Assembly (NCBI GenBank): GCA_039923455.1
Contig: JBDTCS010000055.1
Location: forward strand, 1 to 14,856
DNA: 14,856 nucleotides
Source: JBDTCS01 sp039923455
GTDB lineage: Bacteria > Bacteroidota > Ignavibacteria > Palsa-1295
Direction: 5' to 3'
Position numbers and translations under genes: made by a program. The notes beneath the pieces were generated by a model. The model was not told the DNA's origin. It ran no database searches and saw only the letters and a list, made by a program, of their open reading frames with translations. Each line of letters opens with the position of its first letter. Within the stretch, counting starts at the first letter, position 1. Of this stretch, positions 1-7,706 are shown piece by piece.

Positions 1-866
1 GAAAAACTCCTCCCTGTGCTGATCACTTAGTAGAAAAGCGAATCGGCCGTTGCGTGGTTGCGATGCTAGACCCCAATCCGAACGTTAGCGGCAAAGGTAT
101 TGAAAGACTCTTGGCAAATGGAGTCAAGGTTGAAGTGGGATTGCTTGAGAGAGAATCGCGAGAGTTGAATCGGTTTTATTTGAAGCACCTCGCGAATCAG
201 CGGCCATACGTGACGATGAAGATCGCATCCTCGCTCGATGGCCGAAGTGCGCTAGCTTCCGGTGCATCCAAGTGGATCACGAGTGCCTATTCCAGACACG
301 TGGTTCACGAAATGCGATCTCAGTATGATGCAATCCTAATTGGCAGCGGTACCGCACTTGCTGATGACCCTGAGCTCACGACGCATGGGTTGCCAGGAAA
401 GCAACCTAAACGCATTGTGCTCGATCGCAAACTCGCATTGCCCACCACGCTCAAACTTTTTTCTGATGAACACCGTGAGTCAACGATTGTCATAACGACT
501 CCCGAAGCAATTCAGGCTTCAACATCCGTAACGCTTTTGGAGAGTCAAAGCGTGAGGCTGATCGGAATTCCGGAGACGAATGCTGCGCTCGATCTATCGA
601 TTCTCTTCAGGATTCTCGGAGAGGAAGGCATCGCGAGTGTGTTGGTGGAGGCGGGCTCCGGGCTCGCTGCGGGTCTCGTTTCTTCGAGACTTATCGATGA
701 ACTTGTACTCTTTTATTCGCCGATGTTGTTAGGCGGGGATGCAAAGCCGATCGTCGGAAATATGGGTGTTCAAATGCTTGAACATGCTCCATGCTTCCGG
801 CTCCATTCGGTCGAAGTTGTGGAAGGCTCAGACGATATAGTCGCGCGCTACCGAAATACGGTGTAA
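1..866 (+). CDS. ribD: RibD, bifunctional riboflavin deaminase/reductase (5' end off window)
   Basis: RibD carries out two steps of riboflavin synthesis in the cytoplasm: deamination of the pyrimidine intermediate, then NADPH-dependent reduction of its ribosyl side chain. The reading frame is open to the left edge (first full codon at base 3), so the gene begins outside the window. The GTG at 54 is internal. The first visible residues, KTPPCADHLVEKR, are the second zinc-ligand motif (PPCxxxL) at the end of the deaminase domain. The linker MLDPNPNVSGKGIERL is typical of the family. The reductase domain starts at PYVTMKIASSLDGRSA (bases about 205-250) and continues through WITSAYSR, AILIGSGTALADDPELT, and the C-terminal VLVEAGSGLAAGL and LLGGDAKPIVG. 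It ends in TAA, 51 bases before yicC on the same strand. No other riboflavin gene is visible. Identity is secure; only the N-terminal deaminase half is missing. Confidence 0.96.
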   Translation, partial: KTPPCADHLVEKRIGRCVVAMLDPNPNVSGKGIERLLANGVKVEVGLLERESRELNRFYLKHLANQRPYVTMKIASSLDGRSALASGASKWITSAYSRHVVHEMRSQYDAILIGSGTALADDPELTTHGLPGKQPKRIVLDRKLALPTTLKLFSDEHRESTIVITTPEAIQASTSVTLLESQSVRLIGIPETNAALDLSILFRILGEEGIASVLVEAGSGLAAGLVSSRLIDELVLFYSPMLLGGDAKPIVGNMGVQMLEHAPCFRLHSVEVVEGSDDIVARYRNTV

Positions 867-917
867 ACATTCAGCGTGGTTTGAATACATTATTACGATA
901 ACATTCCAAGTAACACG

Positions 918-1817
918 ATGCTTATTTCGATGACAGGTTTTGGTCGAAGCGAAGTCGCGAGCCAAGCGGAAGATGGTGGCAATCTGAGCGTGGTTGTCGA
1001 AGCGCGCAGTATAAACTCTCGCTTTATTGAAATTTCTGTTCGCTTGCCTCGCACGATGAACGAACGCGAACTGGAAGTTCGTGAACTTGTCCGGAAAAAT
1101 GTCGAGCGTGGCAAAGTTTCGATCAGCGTTAACTTCGTGCGCCAAGGCACCGAGAATATTCCGCTCACGATCAACGAACCTGTGGCGAAGGCATACTTTA
1201 ATTTGTTGGATAAGTTGCGCACGATCACCGGTCTGACGGGCGAAATTCAAGTACGCGATCTTACCTCTTTCAACGAGATATTCCAAACGGACGGAGCATC
1301 ATCCGATGTTGCAAAGGAAGAGTGGAAGATTACGCAAACTGCAATTCAGGCAGCGCTCGATTCGCTCACAGTCATGCGCAAGCAAGAGGGTAAAGAACTC
1401 GAGCGCGATTTGAGAATGCGGCTCACCTCAATTCAAAAATCGGTAGATGCTGTCGAAGAGTTTGCGAAGTCCGGATCTGCCGACGAGTTCAAAAAGCTGA
1501 AGGACCGTGTTGTCGAACTCACGAATGATGTCAACGTGATCAACAACGAACGACTGGAGTTCGAGATCGCAATGCTCGCCGAACGTTTGGATATTACGGA
1601 AGAACTGGTGCGCTTTCGGTCGCACATCAAGTTTTTTCTCGAAGCTGTGGACGAACCCGAATCAGCCGGACGCAAGCTTAACTTCATTTTGCAAGAGATG
1701 AACCGCGAGGCGAATACGATTGGCTCGAAGACGAATCTTGCAAACGTCGCACATCATGTAGTCTCGGTCAAGCAAGAACTCGAGAAAATCCGTGAACAGG
1801 TCCAGAACATCGAGTGA
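918..1817 (+). CDS. yicC: YicC/YloC family endoribonuclease
   Basis: Cytoplasmic protein of the YicC family, whose characterised members are endoribonucleases acting on small RNAs and other transcripts. The 299 residues match the usual family length of about 290. The N-terminus MLISMTGFGRSE is the family signature and fixes the ATG at 918. The N-terminal domain contains VEARSINSRFIEISVRLP and the VERGKVSISVNF segment. The C-terminal domain carries RFRSHIKFFLEAVDEPESAGRK, FILQEMNREANTIGSKT and a closing helix VSVKQELEKIREQVQNIE. In many bacteria yicC precedes gmk and rpoZ; here its neighbour is an unrelated cell-wall enzyme gene, whose GTG start overlaps the yicC TGA (bases GTGA), so the two are probably translationally coupled. 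I see no Shine-Dalgarno motif upstream. Confidence 0.95.
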   Translation: MLISMTGFGRSEVASQAEDGGNLSVVVEARSINSRFIEISVRLPRTMNERELEVRELVRKNVERGKVSISVNFVRQGTENIPLTINEPVAKAYFNLLDKLRTITGLTGEIQVRDLTSFNEIFQTDGASSDVAKEEWKITQTAIQAALDSLTVMRKQEGKELERDLRMRLTSIQKSVDAVEEFAKSGSADEFKKLKDRVVELTNDVNVINNERLEFEIAMLAERLDITEELVRFRSHIKFFLEAVDEPESAGRKLNFILQEMNREANTIGSKTNLANVAHHVVSVKQELEKIREQVQNIE

Positions 1818-2719
1818 TCCAAGCTTCCAGGCAATTGCTTATTCGTGCTGTGCTCCTTACGTTCGTCGCGTTACTGAGCGCATCTTCGGTGGGCGCGCAA
1901 ACGCAAACCAAGAACGATTCAATCTTTGCGGCGAAAGTTCGGATTGCCAAAGCGCATAAGTTGGCAGGACTTCCGATAGGCGAGCGCGTTGGAAAAGTTG
2001 GTGCACTCTTTCTCGGTGTGCCGTATGTATCCGGATCGCTCGATCGTGATTCTGCACAAGAGGAGCTTGTAGTTGATCTCAGTGGCTTCGATTGTGTAAC
2101 GTTCTATGAAAACGCACTTGCTTTATCGCGTGTCATCAAAGATTCTCCGAAGCCTACGCTTCGGTCATTCGAGAATGCATTGACACTGCTTCGCTACCGT
2201 GACGGCAAACGGGATGGATATCATTCACGATTGCACTATTCAATCGACTATTTTCGGAATGCTGAAAAAAAGGGATTGCTGCACAACGTCACACAGCAGA
2301 TAAGCGATAACCTGGCAGTGCCGGACACAGCTACGCTCAACTTTATGACGACGCACCGATCGGCCTACAAACAAATTAGGAATAACGACGCAGAGTTTGC
2401 GGCGATCTCCGAAATGGAGCGAGCCATTCAGGCTGCCGGTGCGTTTTATTATATACCAAAGGAATCGATCGTGAAGATCGAGAGCGGGATTCACACCGGA
2501 GATATTCTTGGCATCGTCACAAATATTCCCGGTCTTGATTGTTCCCATACCGGTATCGCGGTGCGTGGCAAGGATGGCCGAATACACTTTATGCACGCTA
2601 GCTCGCTAAAGCATAAAGTGATCATCACCGACGTTCCGCTAAGCGAATATCTAGTGCAGAGTTCGCGGCAGATCGGAATAATCGTAATGCGACCAATCGA
2701 AGTGAAGAAGCATTCTTGA
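1814..2719 (+). CDS. Secreted DUF1460 (amidase-like, NlpC/P60-fold) protein
   Basis: Likely cell-wall hydrolase or amidase of the DUF1460 family (N-acetylmuramoyl-L-alanine amidase-like), acting in the periplasm. The first 28 residues form a signal peptide: basic start, hydrophobic core LLIRAVLLTFVALLSA, and a cleavage site near SSVGA. The mature protein has GERVGKVGALFLGVPYVSG, then the Cys motif GFDCVTFYENALAL (nucleophile candidate Cys94), a middle region with KRDGYHSRLHYSIDYF, and the His motif LDCSHTGIAV (His246) followed by IHFMHASS. This Cys...His order is what the papain-like family shows. The length of 301 residues is normal. The GTG start overlaps the yicC stop by four bases, which suggests coupling. 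The substrate bond is not deducible; the family name is by homology to amidases. Confidence 0.88.
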   Translation: MIQASRQLLIRAVLLTFVALLSASSVGAQTQTKNDSIFAAKVRIAKAHKLAGLPIGERVGKVGALFLGVPYVSGSLDRDSAQEELVVDLSGFDCVTFYENALALSRVIKDSPKPTLRSFENALTLLRYRDGKRDGYHSRLHYSIDYFRNAEKKGLLHNVTQQISDNLAVPDTATLNFMTTHRSAYKQIRNNDAEFAAISEMERAIQAAGAFYYIPKESIVKIESGIHTGDILGIVTNIPGLDCSHTGIAVRGKDGRIHFMHASSLKHKVIITDVPLSEYLVQSSRQIGIIVMRPIEVKKHS

Positions 2720-2752
2720 GTCGAGAAGCATCAACCATTTTATAGTCAGCTC

Positions 2753-3112
2753 ATGGTAACAAAGAAGGACGTAGAAAATGTCGCAAGGCTCGCGAAGCTC
2801 GAGTTCTCGGATTCAGAATTGGATTCGATGACCTCGGAGCTGAATAGCGTTCTCGGGTATATCGATCAACTCGAAGAGCTGGATGTGACGAACGTTGCAC
2901 CGCTTGAGAACATGAATGAGCAAGTGGAAGTATCGGTGTTGCGCATGGATAAAGTCGGCCCATCACTTACGGTGAACGAAGCGCTACAAAATGCACCGAA
3001 GGCAGCGGATAATTATTTCCTCGTTCCAAAAGTAATTCAGCAGGAGATAAAAGAATATGTCGCGCAAGATATTAGCGGCGACGAAGAAGACGAGTTATTT
3101 GGCAGTCGGTGA
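2753..3112 (+). CDS. gatC: Asp-tRNA(Asn)/Glu-tRNA(Gln) amidotransferase subunit C
   Basis: GatC is the small scaffolding subunit of GatCAB, which converts mis-acylated Glu-tRNA(Gln) or Asp-tRNA(Asn) to the correct amide form. The protein starts MVTKKDVENVARLAKLEFSD, has the helical LGYIDQLEELDVTNVAP stretch and the conserved DNYFLVPKVI near the end. All of these are family hallmarks. At 119 residues it is about 20 longer than the usual 95-100. The extra is an acidic tail, DISGDEEDELFGSR, after the normal end. The ATG at 2753 gives the standard N-terminus; no clear Shine-Dalgarno is seen. Neither gatA nor gatB lies next to it, so the complex is encoded at separate loci or beyond the window. 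The 15 bases before the convergent stop of the next gene hold no visible terminator. Confidence 0.95.
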   Translation: MVTKKDVENVARLAKLEFSDSELDSMTSELNSVLGYIDQLEELDVTNVAPLENMNEQVEVSVLRMDKVGPSLTVNEALQNAPKAADNYFLVPKVIQQEIKEYVAQDISGDEEDELFGSR

Positions 3113-3127
3113 GACGCGAGCGACAGC

Positions 3128-4195
3128 TTACTTATGTGTCTCAAATAGCTGTTGCCAGCGCTGCAATGCGAGGTCACGCTCCTCAGAGGTGAGCGTTACG
3201 AGAGAAGTTGGAAGATGCGCCACCCACCGAGCCTCTAATGCTTCGAGCGATAATCCGAAAAAACCTTTGAAGGTGTCGCTCCCAATCTCCGAGTCACACT
3301 TCGAAAATTCCACTACGCGGTCGTCGCTGAACGTATCCCCTAAATGTAGAAAGAACGCACCCGCAACTACGTAACGCAGCAGATTACTGGAGTTTGTTTC
3401 GTAGCACCAGCAGTTCGCGAGCGATAACGAAGTCGCTTGTGAAAAAATATGGTGCGCAACAATATCCGGTTCGACTCCGAAGAACGGAAAAATATCATTG
3501 CGAAATGTGAGCCTACAGTGGAGGAAAATACTGAACGCATCTTCCAACATACTCCAACCCGGCGTTACACTGTAGTGCCGCACATACCGAGGCAAGCGCA
3601 TCGCATGGGTTAAGAGCGCAACAAGCTCCGTATGAAGCGGACTACTGGGGCGACGGACAAGATAGATCGCACGCTCATCCAGACTTATATGTGATTGCAC
3701 AGCTCTACCAAGCAATCCGACAGCGCGCTGATCTAACAAACATACTTGATAACGATCCGCAAACGATTCATGCGTGAGACCGTAGATCAGGTTGTAACTC
3801 TCTTCGAGCGTTGCAATAACATTCGTGACCTCCACCTCTTGAAAAAGTGTTCGGTCAAAGGCAATAAGAAAATGTGAACTCGTGCGATGACCCCACTGCA
3901 CACGCGCACGTAATTCTGTATCACTGATTGGTATTTGCGGCTTCGGAATAATTACTCGAGTAGCCTTCGCTCGCTCGCGATCGACGAATTGAACTCCGGA
4001 CACACCTCCCGAAGCAGTACTCAGATCATGCTCGACTCCGGGCAAGATCGGTAACGGCAATATCGATCCTCCTCTTTCGCGAGAAAGAAAATCGACCGCC
4101 GATGTTGTGAGTAACGTAGCCATCTCGAATGCGTTTTTACTAGGGGTTGTGATCGTTTGAGAAAAGCGCATAGCTCCACGCTTCCACCATTGCAC
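3128..4195 (-). CDS. Gluzincin/peptidase-MA-like protein with degenerate metal site
   Basis: I recognise this only by layout. Residues 106-160 (HFLIAFDRTLFQEVEVTNVIATLEE...) resemble the start of peptidase-MA-like (gluzincin) domains. LVALLTHAMRLP at 191-202 lies where HExxH should be. TPGWSMLEDAFSIFL (211-225) resembles the downstream 'PxWxxEGLAxY' segment. Residues 274-327 (RYVVAGAFFLHLGD...FFGLSLEALEARWVAHL) match the usual C-terminal helices ending in 'SLEELEAxW'. Aligned this way the first His and the Glu of HExxH are Ala193 and Leu194, and only His197 remains, so I expect no protease activity. No signal peptide or membrane segment is evident, so it may be cytoplasmic. The GTG at 4195 gives the longest reading; the ATG at 4171 (nine codons in, preceded by GGAAG) is an equally good start. 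It is convergent with gatC and divergent from rlmN. That it is a gene is likely; the family call is moderate. Confidence 0.7.
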   Translation of the reverse strand: MQWWKRGAMRFSQTITTPSKNAFEMATLLTTSAVDFLSRERGGSILPLPILPGVEHDLSTASGGVSGVQFVDRERAKATRVIIPKPQIPISDTELRARVQWGHRTSSHFLIAFDRTLFQEVEVTNVIATLEESYNLIYGLTHESFADRYQVCLLDQRAVGLLGRAVQSHISLDERAIYLVRRPSSPLHTELVALLTHAMRLPRYVRHYSVTPGWSMLEDAFSIFLHCRLTFRNDIFPFFGVEPDIVAHHIFSQATSLSLANCWCYETNSSNLLRYVVAGAFFLHLGDTFSDDRVVEFSKCDSEIGSDTFKGFFGLSLEALEARWVAHLPTSLVTLTSEERDLALQRWQQLFETHK

Positions 4196-4333
4196 ACCCC
4201 CATATTAATCAATTATTTGTCAAAATGCAAGCGTTTTCGAAAAAAAAGAAAAAGAAAAACACCACTTTGACCCACTGTTTGCGCGGTTATTCTCCAAAGC
4301 AACAAAACTTACCGGAGTGAGGGAATTGGCTCG
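4196..4333. promoter_or_regulatory. Divergent intergenic region with A-rich tract
   Basis: This 138-base gap separates two divergently transcribed genes and must hold promoters for both unless rlmN is read otherwise. It contains an A-rich run on the plus strand at about 4239-4259, next to the palindrome TTTTCGAAAA (4234-4243). Towards rlmN, TTGACC (4267-4272) and TATTCT (4288-4293) are 15 bases apart, a weak sigma70-like pair. Towards the minus-strand gene, TTGACA can be read on the minus strand near 4217-4222, but no well-spaced -10 follows. The group's own promoter consensus may differ, so the individual boxes are guesses. Confidence 0.35.
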
Positions 4334-5524
4334 GTGAGAAGATGTTCTAACCTATTCAACGCATGTACCCCAAAAAGCCCGAAAACGGTGCAAAAAACAG
4401 AATTACTTGGTTTATCGCTCGAGGAATTGAAAGTTGTTCTCGCTGAGAAGCTGGAGAGCAACCAATCCTACCGTGCAAAACAGATCTACACTTGGCTTTA
4501 TGCTAAGAGGGCTACTTCATTTAGGCAGATGACAAATTTGCCGAAGGAGTTGCTTGATAAGCTCGTCGCAAAGTGCTCGATCGGCAGGCTGAAGATTGCA
4601 CACGAATCAACGAGTGTCGATGGGACGAAGAAATTTCTGTTTCATTTGCAGGATGGCTTGTCGATCGAGACGGTGTTGATCCCAAGCGAGATGCGCAACG
4701 AACAAGGAGAGTTGCGAAGACGAACACTCTGCGTTTCAACGCAAGTTGGATGTCCGCTCGATTGTAAATTTTGTGCAACCGGTACACTTAAGCTCAAACG
4801 CAATCTGACAACAGCCGAAATTCTGTTGCAGATATTCGAAGTGGAGCGTCACACGGGTGAGACGATCACCAATCTCGTGTATATGGGGATGGGTGAGCCG
4901 ATGTTGAATTACGAAAATGTTGTTGCGTCCTTACGCATCATCACCGATCCGGAAGTGAACCTGCTGAACAAACGTCGAGTGACGGTTTCGACAAGCGGAT
5001 TGCCTGAAGCCATTCGTCGTTTCGCACATGAAGGACTGCATGTTAAGCTCGCGATCAGTTTGCATGCGACGACCGATGATCTTCGCACGCAACTCATGCC
5101 GATCAACAAACGCTATCCCATCGCTGACATTCTTTCGAGTGTGGATGAGTTCTATCGCGAGACTAAAATTCCGATCACCTATGAGTATATCCTCTTCGAA
5201 GGACTGAACGATTCGCTCGCCGATGCAAAACGGCTTTCGCGCATTGCAAAGCGAGTCCCGAGCAAAGTCAACGTCATACCGTTTCACCCAATCGACTTCA
5301 CGCATCCGACCGGAATCGCCGCAACGCTTAAACCGACCACCGAAGAAGCCTTCGATCAATTCCTCGCTACGCTAAAATCGCTAGGCGTATTAGTGATGGT
5401 GCGAACCAGCTCCGGAAAAGATATCGAAGCCGCATGTGGACAATTGGCGCTCGCCGAGGCGATGGGGCCTGGGGACGACGGCGTAGTATCACCGACCGTG
5501 CCAACACTGATTTCGATAGCTTAA
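4334..5524 (+). CDS. rlmN: RlmN, 23S rRNA A2503 / tRNA A37 C2-methyltransferase
   Basis: Radical-SAM enzyme that methylates C2 of adenosine 2503 in 23S rRNA and of A37 in some tRNAs. The N-terminal domain has LLGLSLEELK and YRAKQIYTWLY. The radical-SAM cluster motif CPLDCKFC uses Cys140, Cys144 and Cys147. By comparison with E. coli RlmN, Cys133 (in TLCVSTQVGC) and Cys368 (in EAACGQL) correspond to the mechanistic Cys118 and Cys355. MGMGEP, SLHATTDDLR and the INKRYPI segment are also present. Two GTG starts are possible: 4334, which follows a GAGTGAGGGA stretch about ten bases upstream, and 4388, which begins MQKTELLGLSLEEL and matches the usual family N-terminus better. The last 19 or so residues after LALAEAM extend past the conserved domain. 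The glcE-like gene begins 25 bases after the stop. Confidence 0.96.
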   Translation: MRRCSNLFNACTPKSPKTVQKTELLGLSLEELKVVLAEKLESNQSYRAKQIYTWLYAKRATSFRQMTNLPKELLDKLVAKCSIGRLKIAHESTSVDGTKKFLFHLQDGLSIETVLIPSEMRNEQGELRRRTLCVSTQVGCPLDCKFCATGTLKLKRNLTTAEILLQIFEVERHTGETITNLVYMGMGEPMLNYENVVASLRIITDPEVNLLNKRRVTVSTSGLPEAIRRFAHEGLHVKLAISLHATTDDLRTQLMPINKRYPIADILSSVDEFYRETKIPITYEYILFEGLNDSLADAKRLSRIAKRVPSKVNVIPFHPIDFTHPTGIAATLKPTTEEAFDQFLATLKSLGVLVMVRTSSGKDIEAACGQLALAEAMGPGDDGVVSPTVPTLISIA

Positions 5525-5549
5525 CTTTTTTGCTGCACACGTTCACTGA

Positions 5550-6374
5550 ATGATCCTCAAACCGCAATCGCGAGAAGAGCTAAGTTCGATTCTGCAATCG
5601 CGAACGCCAGCGCCTCTACACATCGCGAGTGCTGGACTGGTGGAGGAGAATGACCTTCAGGATATGCTCGCCATGTCGGAATTGAATCGGATGATTGCGT
5701 ATGATCCGCGCGAAATGATTGTTCGTTGTGAAGCAGGAATGTTACTCAAGACGCTCGATCGTGAACTTGCAAGTAAAGGACAATGGATTCCAACGTTAGT
5801 CGCTGCCGAAAGTGCAGAGCTAAGCATCGGTGCAGCCCTCGCCAATAATATTTATCATCCACGTGCACTTTCGATGACTCCGATGCGCACTTCCGTACTT
5901 GGTGGCACATTCAGCACAAGCAACGGTCAGATATTTCGAAGCGGATCCTTCGTGGTGAAGTCGGTGGCCGGATATGATATTCACCGAGCCTTCGTTGGTT
6001 CACGCGGTTTGCTTGGTGTGATTGTTGAAGTAACACTTAAGGTGTTGCCACTTCCCGAACGAGTAATTCATCTTCGCATAGCTCTCGAGGCACAGGCGGC
6101 AGTGAAACAATTTAGTCCTACGGTGATGGAAGTTGATGGTGACAAGTTGATCGTGGAGATTAGCGGTTATGCAGAAGATATGGAGGCGGATCTCGCTGAG
6201 CTTTCGAGATCAGGTTTTGCCTTTGAGGAGATTTCGAATGACAGTTGGAGTGAGGCACTTAGGCGCATTCGACAAATGCGCTCGTCACACACCCGCACCG
6301 CTGCTACTGACCCACCAGATTCACTCGAAGCGACATTGCGTAAAGTGTTTGACCCGCTCGGAGTGCTGGTATAA
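5550..6374 (+). CDS. glcE: Glycolate oxidase FAD-binding subunit GlcE-like
   Basis: FAD-binding (PCMH-type) protein that in the glycolate oxidase complex GlcDEF works with GlcD and GlcF to oxidise glycolate to glyoxylate. Visible motifs are IAYDPREMIVRCEAGMLLKTLDREL (about residues 49-73), LSIGAALANN (91-100), and FVVKSVAGYDIHRAFVGSRGLLGVIVEVTLKVLPLP (134-169), the classic core of the family. At 274 residues it is shorter than E. coli GlcE (about 350). The C-terminal cap region is compact, yet the terminal ATLRKVFDPLGV motif is kept, so it is not simply truncated. The glycine-rich 'GGGxK' loop expected near residues 23-32 reads HIASAGLVEE, a departure from the consensus. The stop is immediately followed by the ATG of the glcF-like gene. 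The symbol is by homology and context; the true substrate could be another 2-hydroxy acid. Confidence 0.82.
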   Translation: MILKPQSREELSSILQSRTPAPLHIASAGLVEENDLQDMLAMSELNRMIAYDPREMIVRCEAGMLLKTLDRELASKGQWIPTLVAAESAELSIGAALANNIYHPRALSMTPMRTSVLGGTFSTSNGQIFRSGSFVVKSVAGYDIHRAFVGSRGLLGVIVEVTLKVLPLPERVIHLRIALEAQAAVKQFSPTVMEVDGDKLIVEISGYAEDMEADLAELSRSGFAFEEISNDSWSEALRRIRQMRSSHTRTAATDPPDSLEATLRKVFDPLGVLV

Positions 6375-7685
6375 ATGATAGACATTCCGATCTTGGTCGC
6401 CGATGAGAGTGATTCGTTCGTCGATGAAAGCAAACTGCTCGCCTGCATTCATTGCGGACTCTGCTTGCCGGCATGTCCAACGCATGTAATCACCGGAGAG
6501 GAAATGTCGAGCCCTCGCGGAAGATTGTATCTGATGCGCGGGGTTTTGGAAGGTCGGGTGTCCGAATTGGATGCTGCGTTCCGAGAACATGAACTCTCCT
6601 GTCTCGTATGTCGCGCATGCGAAACTGCTTGCCCATCGGGAGTCGAGTTCGGGTATTTGATGGAACAAACTCGTGCCAAGCTCGAAAGTGTTCGGCCTGC
6701 GTCTCGTATTGAACGCTTTGTGTATCAGCGTTTATTGGTGAGTCGGCAAAAGTTGAATCTCGTGCAGCGATCACTCGCGCTCACTCGTGTACTCGGACTC
6801 GTTCGTCCGTTGCGAGCGCTTGGTAGGCTTAGTGCAAAAGTATTTCCCCGCATATCGCAAATGCTTCAGTTGCTTCCCGCAAGTATAACTTCGCCGGTGA
6901 AGCGGCCAAGCAAGTATGCTGCGGTAGGCGAACGTCGAGGTGCGGTTGGCTTATTGCCTGGGTGTGTCGGCGATGTGTTTGGCGCTCGTATCAATGACGC
7001 GACCATCCGTGTATTGCGCAATCTCGGATACGATGTTCACATTCTTCCCGATGTCACGTGCTGTGGCGCACTGGCCATTCACTCTGGCTTCCGCGAAAAG
7101 GCGCTCGAGTTGGGCAAGCACTTGATCAAGTCAGTGCAAAAAGCTGATCTAGATTTTTACATTTCGAATATTTCGGGATGTGGTGCAATGCTGAAGGATT
7201 ACGAGAAGCTTTTTGCCGATTCAGCAATTGCCGAAGAAGCCGCACAGTTTCGAAGCAAAGTGCGCGATATTTCGGAGTTTCTCTTCGAGCAACATTCGGA
7301 AGACCTATCGAAACTGCTTGCTCAAAACAGGGGGCATCAGCGTGTTGCATATCACGCAGCGTGTCACCTTCAACATGCACAGCGCATAACCGAAGAGCCA
7401 CTTGCACTCTTACACTTGATCGCAAAGGTCGAGGTCTTCGCGCTTGATGAAAATGATCTCTGTTGCGGTAGTGCGGGTTCGTATAACGTAGAACATCCGG
7501 CGATGAGCAATGCGCTGCTCGATCGAAAAATCGAGATCATCGAGCGTGCACTACCGGAAGTTATCGTGACGGGAAATATTGGATGTTTAATGCAGCTTCA
7601 GAAGGGATTGCGAGCTTCAAATGCAACATGCGAAGTGCTCCACATCATCGAATATCTTGATAGAGTCATGCGCGCGAATGCGTGA
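6375..7685 (+). CDS. glcF: Glycolate oxidase iron-sulfur subunit GlcF-like
   Basis: Electron-transfer subunit of the GlcDEF type. Two [4Fe-4S] ferredoxin motifs lie near the N-terminus: CIHCGLCLPAC (Cys24, 27, 30, 34) and CLVCRACETAC (Cys76, 79, 82, 86), each followed by Pro. Two CCG (heterodisulfide-reductase-like) domains follow. The first is GLLPGCVGD...VTCCGALAIHSG with Cys197, Cys229-230 and Cys269. The second is YHAACHLQHAQRITE...LCCGSAGSYNV with Cys330, Cys363-364 and Cys404. All key cysteines are present, so the subunit looks functional. The length of 436 residues fits GlcF (407 in E. coli). The ATG directly abuts the glcE-like stop (TAAATG), implying one transcript and coupling. It ends 21 bases from the convergent stop of the large surface protein, with no terminator visible. 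No glcD follows. Confidence 0.9.
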   Translation: MIDIPILVADESDSFVDESKLLACIHCGLCLPACPTHVITGEEMSSPRGRLYLMRGVLEGRVSELDAAFREHELSCLVCRACETACPSGVEFGYLMEQTRAKLESVRPASRIERFVYQRLLVSRQKLNLVQRSLALTRVLGLVRPLRALGRLSAKVFPRISQMLQLLPASITSPVKRPSKYAAVGERRGAVGLLPGCVGDVFGARINDATIRVLRNLGYDVHILPDVTCCGALAIHSGFREKALELGKHLIKSVQKADLDFYISNISGCGAMLKDYEKLFADSAIAEEAAQFRSKVRDISEFLFEQHSEDLSKLLAQNRGHQRVAYHAACHLQHAQRITEEPLALLHLIAKVEVFALDENDLCCGSAGSYNVEHPAMSNALLDRKIEIIERALPEVIVTGNIGCLMQLQKGLRASNATCEVLHIIEYLDRVMRANA

Positions 7686-7706
7686 TTGCCTTCCGAAATC
7701 GAAGTC

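Noticed and set aside
828..1286. Minus-strand open frame of 152 codons across the ribD/yicC boundary
   Set aside because: It overlaps almost wholly with yicC, which is unmistakable, and its translation shows no recognisable motif.
4021..4212. Minus-strand frame MINMGVCNGG... overlapping the start of the gluzincin-like gene
   Set aside because: It has an ATG after a plausible leader, but it is only 63 codons long, runs out of phase with the 355-codon gene, and its translation has no protein-like pattern.
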